From assembly GCA_963844655.1 (NCBI GenBank), contig CAWJPA010000002.1, positions 1 through 64,000 of the forward strand: a stretch of DNA of 64,000 bases. The letters are read 5' to 3'. Numbering within the stretch: the stretch's first letter is position 1; the number at the start of each line of letters is the position of its first letter. A program made the position numbers and the translations under genes. This stretch comes from JASHPR01 sp963844655. GTDB lineage: Bacteria; Actinomycetota; Actinomycetes; Streptosporangiales; Streptosporangiaceae. Under the pieces are notes generated by a model. The model worked only from the letters and a program-made list of their open reading frames with translations. It was not told where the DNA came from and did not search any database. This document shows, piece after piece, positions 16,974-24,323 of this stretch.

Positions 16974-17105
16974 GCCCTGACCTCGCTGGAAAAGATCGAG
17001 CCGGCGAAGGCTCGCTGGGTCCTGCCCGGTCACGGTATTCCGTGGGAGGGAAGTCCGCAGCAGGCCATCAAGCTGGCCCGGCACGTCGCGGCCCGGTCAA
17101 GTTGA
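16974..17105 (+). pseudogene. C-terminal remnant of an MBL-fold hydrolase
   Basis: The frame from 16974 to the TGA at 17105 encodes LEKIEPAKARWVLPGHGIPW followed by a helical tail with QAIKLARHVA. This is the last-histidine motif (LPGHGxPW) and C-terminal helix of many MBL-fold hydrolases. The HxHxDH core and everything else that should precede it are absent; upstream sequence in this frame has no MBL features. About 44 codons of an expected 220-300 remain. Confidence 0.6.
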
Positions 17106-17133
17106 GAGGCCTGCCCGGCTCACCGGCAAAGGG

Positions 17134-17735
17134 TCGGCAGCCGCCGGATCGTGCAGGTCGTGCTGGCCGGCTACTGCGCGGCCGGGCCGCTGGTCGCGCT
17201 CACCGCCAGCCTGCCGGCGCTGTTCGCGGCACTGTTCGCCTGGGGGCCTTCCAGGGCACCCTCGACGTCGCGATGAACACCCAGGACATCGCCGCCGAGC
17301 GAACGCGGTGCGGTCCCGGCCTCGGCTACACCACGTTCGCTCTCGCCATGGTCACCGTCCGGCTATCCGGCAACCGGCTGCTGACCCGCTACCGGCCCGA
17401 CCGGCTGCTGCCCGCCCTCGCCGCGGTCGCGACACTCGGATTCAGCACAACCCTGCTCATCGCCCAGCCGCCCGCTGCCCTGCTCGGCTTCGGCTGCCTC
17501 GGCATCGGACTTGCCACCGTGATCCCGGCCGTGTTCAGCGCCGCCGGGCGGATACCCGGCCTGGCCCCGGGCACCGCCGCGGCCACCGCATCAGCCTGCG
17601 GATGGGCCGGATTCGTCTGCGGCCCACCCGTCATCAGCCGCCTGTCCGCCTGGGCATCGCTGCCCGTCGCACTGAGCCTGCTGCCCCTGCTTACCGCGTT
17701 CGCCGTTGACGTTGTACCCGCCCGGCAGGTTGCCC
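17134..17735 (+). pseudogene. Decayed MFS transporter (frameshift plus internal deletion)
   Basis: Frame one from about 17134 encodes a membrane helix pair (VLAGYCAAGPLVALTASLPA, then LFAALFAWG). The reading frame breaks at about 17245 and resumes in another frame with FQGTLDVAMNTQDIAAER, a diagnostic MFS segment. It then jumps directly to a late helix (VTVRLSGNRLLTRYRPDRLL and onward), so several central helices are missing. The C-terminal helices (ATLGFSTTLLIAQPPAALLG, LSAWASLPVALSLLPLLTAF) are readable to about 17735. It cannot give a functional carrier. Confidence 0.75.
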
Positions 17736-17798
17736 CTGTCAAGCTGCGCCTGCAGCGCGTTCTGGAGCTGCAATCCCCGGCCGGAAACCCACGACGCC

Positions 17799-18023
17799 TC
17801 AAGCTGCTTGCCGCCTTAGCTCCACCGCGGCACGCCGGGAACCGGCCAGCACGCTCCCCCACTCCAGGGCCGCGCCGCCTGCCAGGTTGAACACGGCTAG
17901 CAGCGGTGTGATCTCGCGCGCGCTGATCAGCTCCCCAGTCAGGCCGGCCAGCTCGGCGCCATACCGGTCCCGCCAGGCTCGTGGGTACATAGCCAGCAGC
18001 GCGCCCAGCAGATGCCGATTCAC
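17799..18023 (-). CDS. Small PadR-associated protein, truncated
   Basis: A 74-residue protein (GTG start at 18023) beginning MNRHLLGALLAMYPRAWRDR, then YGAELAGLTGELI. This N terminus is typical of actinobacterial proteins encoded directly after PadR regulators; those usually continue into one or more membrane helices, which are missing here. Its GTG overlaps the PadR stop (GTGA), indicating translational coupling. Its 3' end lies opposite the MFS remnant. Function unknown; probably a shortened or decaying copy. Confidence 0.5.
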   Translation of the reverse strand: MNRHLLGALLAMYPRAWRDRYGAELAGLTGELISAREITPLLAVFNLAGGAALEWGSVLAGSRRAAVELRRQAA

Positions 18024-18310
18024 GACGACGCCACCGCGATGCGCCGCAAGCCGACCTCGGCGATGCGGGCCGACTCGGTCAGCCGCTCGTAGAGGAACTC
18101 CTGGCCTGCCGCGGTGATCCGGTACGGGCGCCTGCGGTCCTCTGCGGGCAGCGCCTCTATCAGGCCTGCTGTCTCCAGCTTGGCCAAGGCGCTGTAGAGA
18201 GTGCCCGGCCCGAGTTTGACTCCGGCGAAGCCTTCGATGTCTTTGATCAGCGCGTATCCGTGTTTCGGGCGGTCAGCCAGGCTGGTCGGGATCAGGATGC
18301 TTCGGTCCGA
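18020..18310 (-). pseudogene. PadR-family regulator lacking a normal start
   Basis: The minus-strand frame reads ILIPTSLADRPKHGYALI, then KDIEGFAGVKLGPGTLYSAL and EDRRRPYRITAAGQEFL. This is a nearly complete PadR winged helix (HGYxLI, LGPGTLYxxLxxLE, RRxYxLT). About 90 codons end at the TGA overlapping the next gene. Upstream the frame reaches a TAA after 13 codons with no ATG, GTG or TTG, so the first few residues seem to have been lost or shifted. It could still be expressed from a rare codon, but I treat it as damaged. Confidence 0.65.
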
Positions 18311-18786
18311 TGAACCGCGGATGGTGTCTTAATAACAGAGCACCGTCCGGCACGCGCCAACGCGTCGGTGAACCCGCCCCGGGAAATCTCGCCTTCTCGG
18401 CAGGGACGGCTGCCCGTCGTGGTGGCAGTCATCCAAGATCGTTAGAGCTGGCATCGTTGTATGGCCCGGGCGGGCTGGGGCGAAGACTCGGCCTGCTGGC
18501 GGGGGCGCGTGGCGCTTCGCCGGAACACCCGGTTGACGTCACGTTATGGCTCGGCGTAGGGTAATTCATTGCCATTCCTTTACTTTGTGACCCATGAGGG
18601 TCACGGCGGGGAAGTCGGAATGAGGCGGCCGGTCGCGTGTGTCTTTGTCTTCGCGTTGACGCTGCCGACGCTCGTGGCCGTCAGCGGATCCACTCAATGC
18701 CGACGGCACAGACCTCGTCCCGTTCACCGCCTCGCCGACCCATGATGTGATCCCAGCCTGGGAGGCTGACCGGCTGACCTGAAGGA
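18311..18786. other. Intergenic region with a secreted-protein remnant
   Basis: No intact gene. From ATG 18620 a 41-codon frame begins MRRPVACVFVFALTLPTLVA, a signal-peptide-like start, and ends at 18745. In the next frame, from about 18695 to a TGA at about 18780, the sequence reads NADGTDLVPFTASPTHDVIP, which also looks coding. The two suggest a short secreted protein broken by a frameshift. Family unknown. Confidence 0.35.
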
Positions 18787-18804
18787 ATGACAAAGGGGGG
18801 ATTT

Positions 18805-19668
18805 ATGGAGGTCTACAAAAAGCTGACTGTCAAGGATGGCTGGGTTGATGGTTTTACCCGTCGCCCTGGCTTTCATGGTGGCCTGCTGCCGACGTCCGCC
18901 GTCATGGGACTGATATCCCACACCATGGTCAACAACCTCGCGGACGCCGACGCTTTATTCACGCCGGGACCGCGTGGCGACGGCGACTCCGCGCATTTTG
19001 GCACCGCCCAGGATGGCACCGTCTTTCAGTGGGTGCAGCTGGGCGTGATAGCCGAGCATGCGAGGGCTGCGAACGATCACTGGTATGCAGTAGAGAACGC
19101 CGATGACAAGAACCCGAATAACCCTTACACCGACGCGCAGCTCTCGCGCATCGCACAAATCCTCGAACTGACCTCAAGGCCGGAGTACGGCCATTTTGCG
19201 CTCCAGGTAACCGATTCCACGAACAAAGAGGGCCTAGGGACGCACAATATGGGTGGCGCAGCCTGGGGTGGCCACTCTTGCCCCGATGCGCAGATACACC
19301 CGAATCATACTCGCTCGCTGGCCCGTCCTGAGATCGTGCGTCGTGCAAAGATCATCCGGCAGCACGGACAGTATACGGCTCAGCCCACGCCCGCTGCCGC
19401 GGTAATCCTGGAGGATTCTATGCTGCTCAACAAGGGCCAAGACGCGATCACCCCAATCGCTCTGCCAGACGCTATCAAGGAAGTCCGGTTCTTCTCCGAC
19501 CAGCCCGCACAGCTTGGCGTAGACACCCGCGACGGCAAGCCAGTAACAAAGCTGGCCCTCAGCAATGCCACCGCACACGTAGTGCCCGTGCCCAAAGACG
19601 TCCACGCATTCATCGCCCATCGCCTCGATGGCGGCGGCAACGACATATCCGTCGCCTTCAGCGCTTGA
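18805..19668 (+). CDS. N-acetylmuramoyl-L-alanine amidase-like (amidase_2) with C-terminal domain
   Basis: About 287 residues. The N-terminal 185 residues resemble amidase_2/PGRP peptidoglycan amidases: a His after the first strands (ISHTMVNN), a central AHFGTAQDGTVFQWV block, YTDAQLSRIAQIL, and GLGTHNMGGAAWGGHSCPD with the late His and Cys/Asp. A Pro-rich linker leads to a 94-residue C-terminal domain identical to that of the next gene. No signal peptide, as in phage endolysins. ATG 18805 has a GGGGGG ribosome site; ATG 18787 upstream is in frame but worse placed. Likely role: cleavage of the lactyl-peptide bond in peptidoglycan. GC is slightly lower than in neighbours. Confidence 0.75.
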   Translation: MEVYKKLTVKDGWVDGFTRRPGFHGGLLPTSAVMGLISHTMVNNLADADALFTPGPRGDGDSAHFGTAQDGTVFQWVQLGVIAEHARAANDHWYAVENADDKNPNNPYTDAQLSRIAQILELTSRPEYGHFALQVTDSTNKEGLGTHNMGGAAWGGHSCPDAQIHPNHTRSLARPEIVRRAKIIRQHGQYTAQPTPAAAVILEDSMLLNKGQDAITPIALPDAIKEVRFFSDQPAQLGVDTRDGKPVTKLALSNATAHVVPVPKDVHAFIAHRLDGGGNDISVAFSA

Positions 19669-19675
19669 GCGCTTC
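19384..19675 (+). repeat. 292-bp direct repeat, copy 1 (C-terminal domain)
   Basis: Reading base by base against 20281-20572 I find a single difference (T at 19665, C at 20562, a silent third position). It covers the end of the amidase gene, from the Pro-rich linker through the stop, plus seven bases. The identity at synonymous sites means recent duplication or gene conversion. Confidence 0.95.
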
Positions 19676-19728
19676 GGCGCCGTTCACGCCTTGATGCCGG
19701 GCGACGGCGGACACCAAGGAGGCAACCG

Positions 19729-20565
19729 ATGGATGTAGCCACCATGCGACGAGCTTTTCCGGGCCTGGGCGCGGCGCGGGCAGCGCAACTCAACAGCGGA
19801 CTCAATACGGCGTTGCGGCTGGCGGGCTGCACGACGGTAAAACGCGCAGCGATGTTCTGCGCGCAGGTAGGTGAGGAATCCATTAGTCTCAGTGCCCCGA
19901 CCGAGCTGGCGAGCGGTGCCAAGTACGAAGGACGGGCCGATCTTGGCAACACCCACCCCGGGGATGGCGTGCGGTTCAAGGGCAGGGGCTTCATACAGAT
20001 AACCGGACGCTTCAACTACGGCAAGCTTTCCGGGTGGGCTCACTCCAAAGGGCTCGTACCAAGCGCAACCTACTTCGTCGACCATCCTCTGCAGCTGGCC
20101 ACCGACAAGTATGTATGGCTTGGCCCGATCTGGTACTGGACCGTGGCCCGGTCGATGAACCCTTTCGCCGATGCCGAAAATATTAAGGGAGCCACCCTTG
20201 CCATCAATGGTGGCCTGAACGGTATTGACGATCGGACATTCCGATGGAATTTGTGCCTCGGGCTAGGGAATGCGATTCTGCCCACGCCCGCTGCCGCGGT
20301 AATCCTGGAGGATTCTATGCTGCTCAACAAGGGCCAAGACGCGATCACCCCAATCGCTCTGCCAGACGCTATCAAGGAAGTCCGGTTCTTCTCCGACCAG
20401 CCCGCACAGCTTGGCGTAGACACCCGCGACGGCAAGCCAGTAACAAAGCTGGCCCTCAGCAATGCCACCGCACACGTAGTGCCCGTGCCCAAAGACGTCC
20501 ACGCATTCATCGCCCATCGCCTCGATGGCGGCGGCAACGACATATCCGTCGCCTTCAGCGCCTGA
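19729..20565 (+). CDS. GH19 chitinase/lysozyme-like enzyme with the same C-terminal domain
   Basis: A 278-residue protein. Residues 1-185 match GH19 (chitinase class IV/endolysin): FCAQVGEES with catalytic Glu about 49, KYEGRADLGNTHPGDG with second Glu about 67, RFKGRGFIQITGRFNYGKLS, then ATLAINGGLNGIDDR. The C-terminal 94 residues are identical to those of the upstream amidase. No signal peptide. AAGGAGG lies six bases before ATG 19729. It follows the amidase by 60 bases and should be co-transcribed. Expected to cut beta-1,4 bonds in peptidoglycan or chitin. Confidence 0.85.
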   Translation: MDVATMRRAFPGLGAARAAQLNSGLNTALRLAGCTTVKRAAMFCAQVGEESISLSAPTELASGAKYEGRADLGNTHPGDGVRFKGRGFIQITGRFNYGKLSGWAHSKGLVPSATYFVDHPLQLATDKYVWLGPIWYWTVARSMNPFADAENIKGATLAINGGLNGIDDRTFRWNLCLGLGNAILPTPAAAVILEDSMLLNKGQDAITPIALPDAIKEVRFFSDQPAQLGVDTRDGKPVTKLALSNATAHVVPVPKDVHAFIAHRLDGGGNDISVAFSA

Positions 20566-20572
20566 GCGCTTC
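20281..20572 (+). repeat. 292-bp direct repeat, copy 2 (C-terminal domain)
   Basis: Second copy of the segment at 19384-19675, offset by 897 bases, one mismatch. It contains the C-terminal domain of the GH19 gene and its stop codon. Confidence 0.95.
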
Positions 20573-20600
20573 AAGAACGAGTCCGGACCGGGCCTGACCT

Positions 20601-21410
20601 TCAGCTGCGAAGGCCCGTGATCCCACCATCGACCGGGATGATAACGCCGGTGAGATAGGCCCCGGCCCGCGAGGCCAGATAGATCGCCGCGGCCGCCATG
20701 TCGTCGGGATGCCCGATCCGGCCGAGCGGGATGCTGGCCTCGATCGCGCTGCGCGTCTGCGGGTCGTCCAGCGCGAACGCCATCATCTTGCTCTCAAACG
20801 GGCCTGGCGCGATCGCATTGACGGTGATGTAATCCGCGGCCAGTTTGCTCGCCAGGTGCCGGGTGAGCATGTGCACGCCCGCCTTGGTCGCGCCATAGGC
20901 ATAGTTCTCCATGGCCGCGACGCGCAGGCCGTCGACAGAGCCGACGTTGATGACCCTGGCCGGGTCCTGTGGGCTGGCCGCCGCCCGCAGCAGTGGCAGG
21001 CAGGCCACGGTCAGGGCGAACAGGGCCTTGACGTTGATGTTCCAGAGCTTGTCGAAGGCATCGAGCGGATACTCCTCCAGCGGGGCACCCCAGGTAGCGC
21101 CCGCGTTGTTCACCAGGATCTGCAGGCGATCCTCGCGCTCGCCGAGGTACCGGACCAGTTCCTCAACGCCGCCGGGCGTGGCGAGGTCCAGCGGCACCGA
21201 GTTGCACTCGCCGAAGGCCGACAGCCTGGCTGCGGCCGCATCGCAGGCTTCCGCTTTCCGGGCGGTGATGTAGACCCGGCAGCCGGCCGTGACGAGCCCC
21301 TCGGCGATCATCGCACCGATCCCGCGCGACCCGCCGGTGACGACGGCCACCTTGCCGTCGACGGCGAACAGGGATCCTGCGCCATCGGCCAGCCGGTGAG
21401 CCTCAGTCAT
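20601..21410 (-). CDS. Short-chain dehydrogenase/reductase (SDR)
   Basis: A 269-residue NAD(P)-dependent oxidoreductase of the classical SDR type. Cofactor motif TGGSRGIG (25-32), NNAG (101-104), catalytic Ser about 158 and YxxxK as YAYGATK (Tyr 172, Lys 176), followed by the PG motif in AIAPGPFESKM. The C terminus IIPVDGGITG is typical of FabG-like reductases. ATG 21410 is used; an in-frame GTG 12 bases upstream is an alternative. Divergent from the MBL gene at 21525 with about 110 bases between, so the two may share control. Substrate unknown. Confidence 0.88.
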   Translation of the reverse strand: MTEAHRLADGAGSLFAVDGKVAVVTGGSRGIGAMIAEGLVTAGCRVYITARKAEACDAAAARLSAFGECNSVPLDLATPGGVEELVRYLGEREDRLQILVNNAGATWGAPLEEYPLDAFDKLWNINVKALFALTVACLPLLRAAASPQDPARVINVGSVDGLRVAAMENYAYGATKAGVHMLTRHLASKLAADYITVNAIAPGPFESKMMAFALDDPQTRSAIEASIPLGRIGHPDDMAAAAIYLASRAGAYLTGVIIPVDGGITGLRS

Positions 21411-21524
21411 ACCCTCATCCACACTGGTTCCTTCCTGCCACGCAGGGCTCTTATGCCGCGGCAGCCAGGTCATACCATCACCGACACCCGCACTCACGCA
21501 AGGGCCGCCGGACTGCGTGCTTGG

Positions 21525-22310
21525 ATGACAGCCATGGCGCCGTTGCCGTTCGCTGACCGCTGGTTCGACAGGACACGGGTCGATGAGGCCACGACCCGGC
21601 TGGTGGAGCCCTATGTTGTGGCGCTGATGCGCTGCAACATCTGGCACGTCAAGGGGCGAGTCCGTGACCTGATCGTGGATACCGGGATGGGACTGTGCAG
21701 CGTGGCGGGCGAGCTGGCCGATCTGATCGACAAGCCGGTTGTCGCCGTCGCCACTCATGGCCATGACGACCATATCGGGGGCCATCACGAGTTCTCCGAT
21801 GTCCGGGCCCACCCCCTGGAGGCGGGCTTGCTGCGCTGCCCGCCGCTGAGCACGCTCAGCCCCCGGCAGGCGTGGGGTGAGCATGAGGTCGCGATGCTGG
21901 AACGGGCCGGGTATGACATGCACGAACCGCTGTTCGTGACCGCGCTGCCAGCGGGGTTCGCGGCGGAGTCGTTTCACCAGCAGCCGTGCGCTCAGGTCAT
22001 CGAGATCGGTGAAGGGGACGTCATTGACCTCGGCGACCGGGCCTTCGAGGTACTGCACCTGCCCGGGCATTCACCCGGGTCGATAGGGCTGTGGGACCCC
22101 TCGGCCGGAATCCTGTTCAGCGGGGATGCGATCTACGACGGGCCGCTGCTGGACGAGCTGGACGACTCCAGCATCGGCCAGTACTGCGTCACGATGGAAC
22201 GCCTGATGGAGCTGCCGGTCACCGTGGTGCACGCCGGCCACGATCCCAGTTTCGGCCGGGACCGGCTCCGCCAGCTCGCCGCCGCCTATCTGCAGCGCCG
22301 GTGCGGCTGA
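21525..22310 (+). CDS. MBL-fold metallo-hydrolase
   Basis: A 261-residue metallo-beta-lactamase-fold enzyme. Zinc motif HGHDDH (78-83), next ligand His in LPGHSPGS, Asp in FSGDAIYDG, last His in HAGHDPSFG. The open frame runs in from 20709 across the SDR gene on the other strand; ATG 21525 (or 21534) is the first that leaves the SDR promoter region free. Similar to glyoxalase II/lactonase-like proteins. Substrate unknown. Confidence 0.85.
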   Translation: MTAMAPLPFADRWFDRTRVDEATTRLVEPYVVALMRCNIWHVKGRVRDLIVDTGMGLCSVAGELADLIDKPVVAVATHGHDDHIGGHHEFSDVRAHPLEAGLLRCPPLSTLSPRQAWGEHEVAMLERAGYDMHEPLFVTALPAGFAAESFHQQPCAQVIEIGEGDVIDLGDRAFEVLHLPGHSPGSIGLWDPSAGILFSGDAIYDGPLLDELDDSSIGQYCVTMERLMELPVTVVHAGHDPSFGRDRLRQLAAAYLQRRCG

Positions 22311-22340
22311 CCGTGCGATGCGCCCCGGCCGGGCCATGGC

Positions 22341-23897
22341 TCAGTTGACCTCAGCCGACCCCGGCCGCGTCACGATGACGCTTCCCCGCATCCCCAGGAC
22401 AAGGTCACCAACATCAACGTAGGGAAAGATGCCCGGTCTGGTGAACGTCAAGGTAAGGCTGTGGTTCCGGCCGGCCGACGCCGGGTAGAGCAGGCCCGAG
22501 TCGAAGAAACTGGAGCCGTCATAGCTTCCGCCGTTCCCGGTTGGGGTACCCGTGTACCACCCTGGGAGCTGAGGGAGGGGCTGCCCGGCGAGGAAAGTCA
22601 CTCCATGGGGCTCATTGCTGGTGTCGTCGGTCCATACGACACTGTCGCCGGTGTGGATGTGGACATTTTGCGGAAGATATCTCATGACCGATGCGTTCTG
22701 AAATACAACATTGCCGCATGAGCCTGAGGTTGCACCATTGTCAGGAGTAGGACCCGCTGCGACGTTGATGAACCAGCCAGAGCTTGGGATCTGAAGCTGC
22801 CCTGGGCCGTTGGAGTTGGGCGGCCCAGTGATAACCGTCGTGCTAGTAGCTCTCCCGTCTGGTCCGGCGGTGACATTGTTCAGCGTGAATGCCGGCGGGA
22901 CGAATATCTGGCTGAAGACTATGCCCTCCGTCGGAGCCGGCGCTCCGCAGACGCCGGGGAGAATCTGGACAGCATGAACGCTGCCGGGCGCCAGCCCGGT
23001 GAGCTCGATCTTGACCGCGATGGATGGGTCCGGCGAGGTCCCGATGCCTGATCCCTCGAGGAATGCGCGTCCTTGCGCGCGGGAACCTGCGGCCGGGCCG
23101 AGAACGACACGTGCTTTTTGCGGGGGACTCGCGCCGAGGGCGACATGGTAGGTGCGGGTTCCATCGGGATTAGCCGAGGCCGTCCCCGGCGGGAAGCCGC
23201 TCCTGGCCCGGGCCCCCGCTGCGAGGTCAGACCGCAGCTGTTCTTGTGCTTGCCCAGAATACTGGGCCTGAGTGAACGGGTACGGCGTCCCCGCCGGATT
23301 TACGATCACCATCCCCCTCATCCCGGCGACACCCAGGTCGAAATAGACATTGACACCGGGCTTGGTGAAGGTTACCGAGTATGTCGTGTCTCCGTGAGGG
23401 ATGGAATTATCCCAGTTGTACGCTGGAGAGACCATTCTGCCAGAACTGTTCAGGGCGCTGACACCATCGTAGCTTGGTGATCCGCAGGGGCTGACATCTA
23501 TGTTGACGGTAAAGGCGCACGGGGGAATACACGAGATATCCGCACAGGTTCCCGTGAAGGTGACGGAGTGTATTTCACCGGTGTTCAGCGCCCAGGCCAC
23601 AGTATCCCCGGCGTCGATGGTTATCACGTGAGGGTAATACCCTTCGGCCTGAATCGCCCCGTCTTTCGACTGGCCCCCCACCAGGACATGCCATGTTCTG
23701 GGCCCATCCGCTGCCCGCGTTCCCTGCGTCATCCTGCCGGTGTGCTGAGCGGCCAGGCTGGCCCGGGAGATGGACGTACTGGCAACGGCAGCGACGGGCA
23801 CACCGGTCGCTAAGGCCGCGACGACGGCAAGACCTGCGGCGAACCAGAGATGCTTGCGCCCGGGGATGACTCTCCGTACTGCCGCACTACGGGACAT
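22341..23897 (-). CDS. Secreted protein with two cupredoxin-like domains lacking copper ligands
   Basis: About 518 residues. A signal peptide with a hydrophobic core (about 15-40) leads to a plastocyanin-like domain (about 70-195): HVITIDAGDTVAWALNTGEIHSVTF and VNVYFDLGVAGMRGMVIV. A middle domain (about 245-385, AVKIELTGLAPGSVHAVQILPG) may be CHRD-like. A second cupredoxin-like domain closes the protein (NVHIHTGDSVVWTDD, EPHGVTFL, FPYVDVGDLVLGMRG). In both cupredoxins the Cys-x-x-His that should precede the Met ligand is replaced (FDLGVAGM and VDVGDLVLGM), so type-1 copper binding is unlikely. ATG 23897 has GGAG six bases upstream; 23909 is the alternative. Convergent with the MBL gene. Confidence 0.75.
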   Translation of the reverse strand: MSRSAAVRRVIPGRKHLWFAAGLAVVAALATGVPVAAVASTSISRASLAAQHTGRMTQGTRAADGPRTWHVLVGGQSKDGAIQAEGYYPHVITIDAGDTVAWALNTGEIHSVTFTGTCADISCIPPCAFTVNIDVSPCGSPSYDGVSALNSSGRMVSPAYNWDNSIPHGDTTYSVTFTKPGVNVYFDLGVAGMRGMVIVNPAGTPYPFTQAQYSGQAQEQLRSDLAAGARARSGFPPGTASANPDGTRTYHVALGASPPQKARVVLGPAAGSRAQGRAFLEGSGIGTSPDPSIAVKIELTGLAPGSVHAVQILPGVCGAPAPTEGIVFSQIFVPPAFTLNNVTAGPDGRATSTTVITGPPNSNGPGQLQIPSSGWFINVAAGPTPDNGATSGSCGNVVFQNASVMRYLPQNVHIHTGDSVVWTDDTSNEPHGVTFLAGQPLPQLPGWYTGTPTGNGGSYDGSSFFDSGLLYPASAGRNHSLTLTFTRPGIFPYVDVGDLVLGMRGSVIVTRPGSAEVN

Positions 23898-24323
23898 GAG
23901 GAACTCCATCCCCTGGCCCGTAAGGCGTCACGGCCATCGTGGCGCACCCACACACCACGACCCGCCGTCAACGCACTACCTCGTCCCGGCGCACCCCGCG
24001 GCCCGCGTTTCAGGCCCTCGCCTGTTGGTAGCCACGGGACGAGGAACCGGGGTGTATTCCATGTGTAGCTCAGATGTGGGCAAGCCCGGCACTATCGGTC
24101 AGGCGGCAGTTCGCGGTGCGCCAGTGCCACGCCATCGCCCAAGCGGTTGCGATCAGCCAGCATGCCGCCGAAGATGAGATCACCGCCGATGCCAGCCTGC
24201 TCAAGCCTGACCGCCCCCCGGCCAACTGAACACAGCGGCAGGAACTGATCGACAGCCCGAGGGTGCTGGGCTGCGGAACATCCGCGCCAGGCCTCCGGGC
24301 AAGCCCAGGCTGGGGGGATTCCC
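23898..24323. other. Intergenic region, no intact gene
   Basis: About 420 bases. A plus-strand stretch at about 24102-24230 reads like protein (FAVRQCHAIAQAVAISQHAA then EDEITADASLLKPDR, stop TGA) but has no start and no recognisable family, so it may be a remnant. The right end should hold the promoter of the histidine kinase gene. Nothing else could be supported. Confidence 0.4.

Noticed and set aside
16845..17084. Minus-strand 79-codon frame in the decay zone
   Set aside because: No recognisable motif and it lies opposite the readable MBL remnant; probably chance.
18805..20565. Amidase/GH19 pair as part of a prophage
   Set aside because: No capsid, tail, terminase, holin or integrase gene in the flanks; only the two hydrolases are present.
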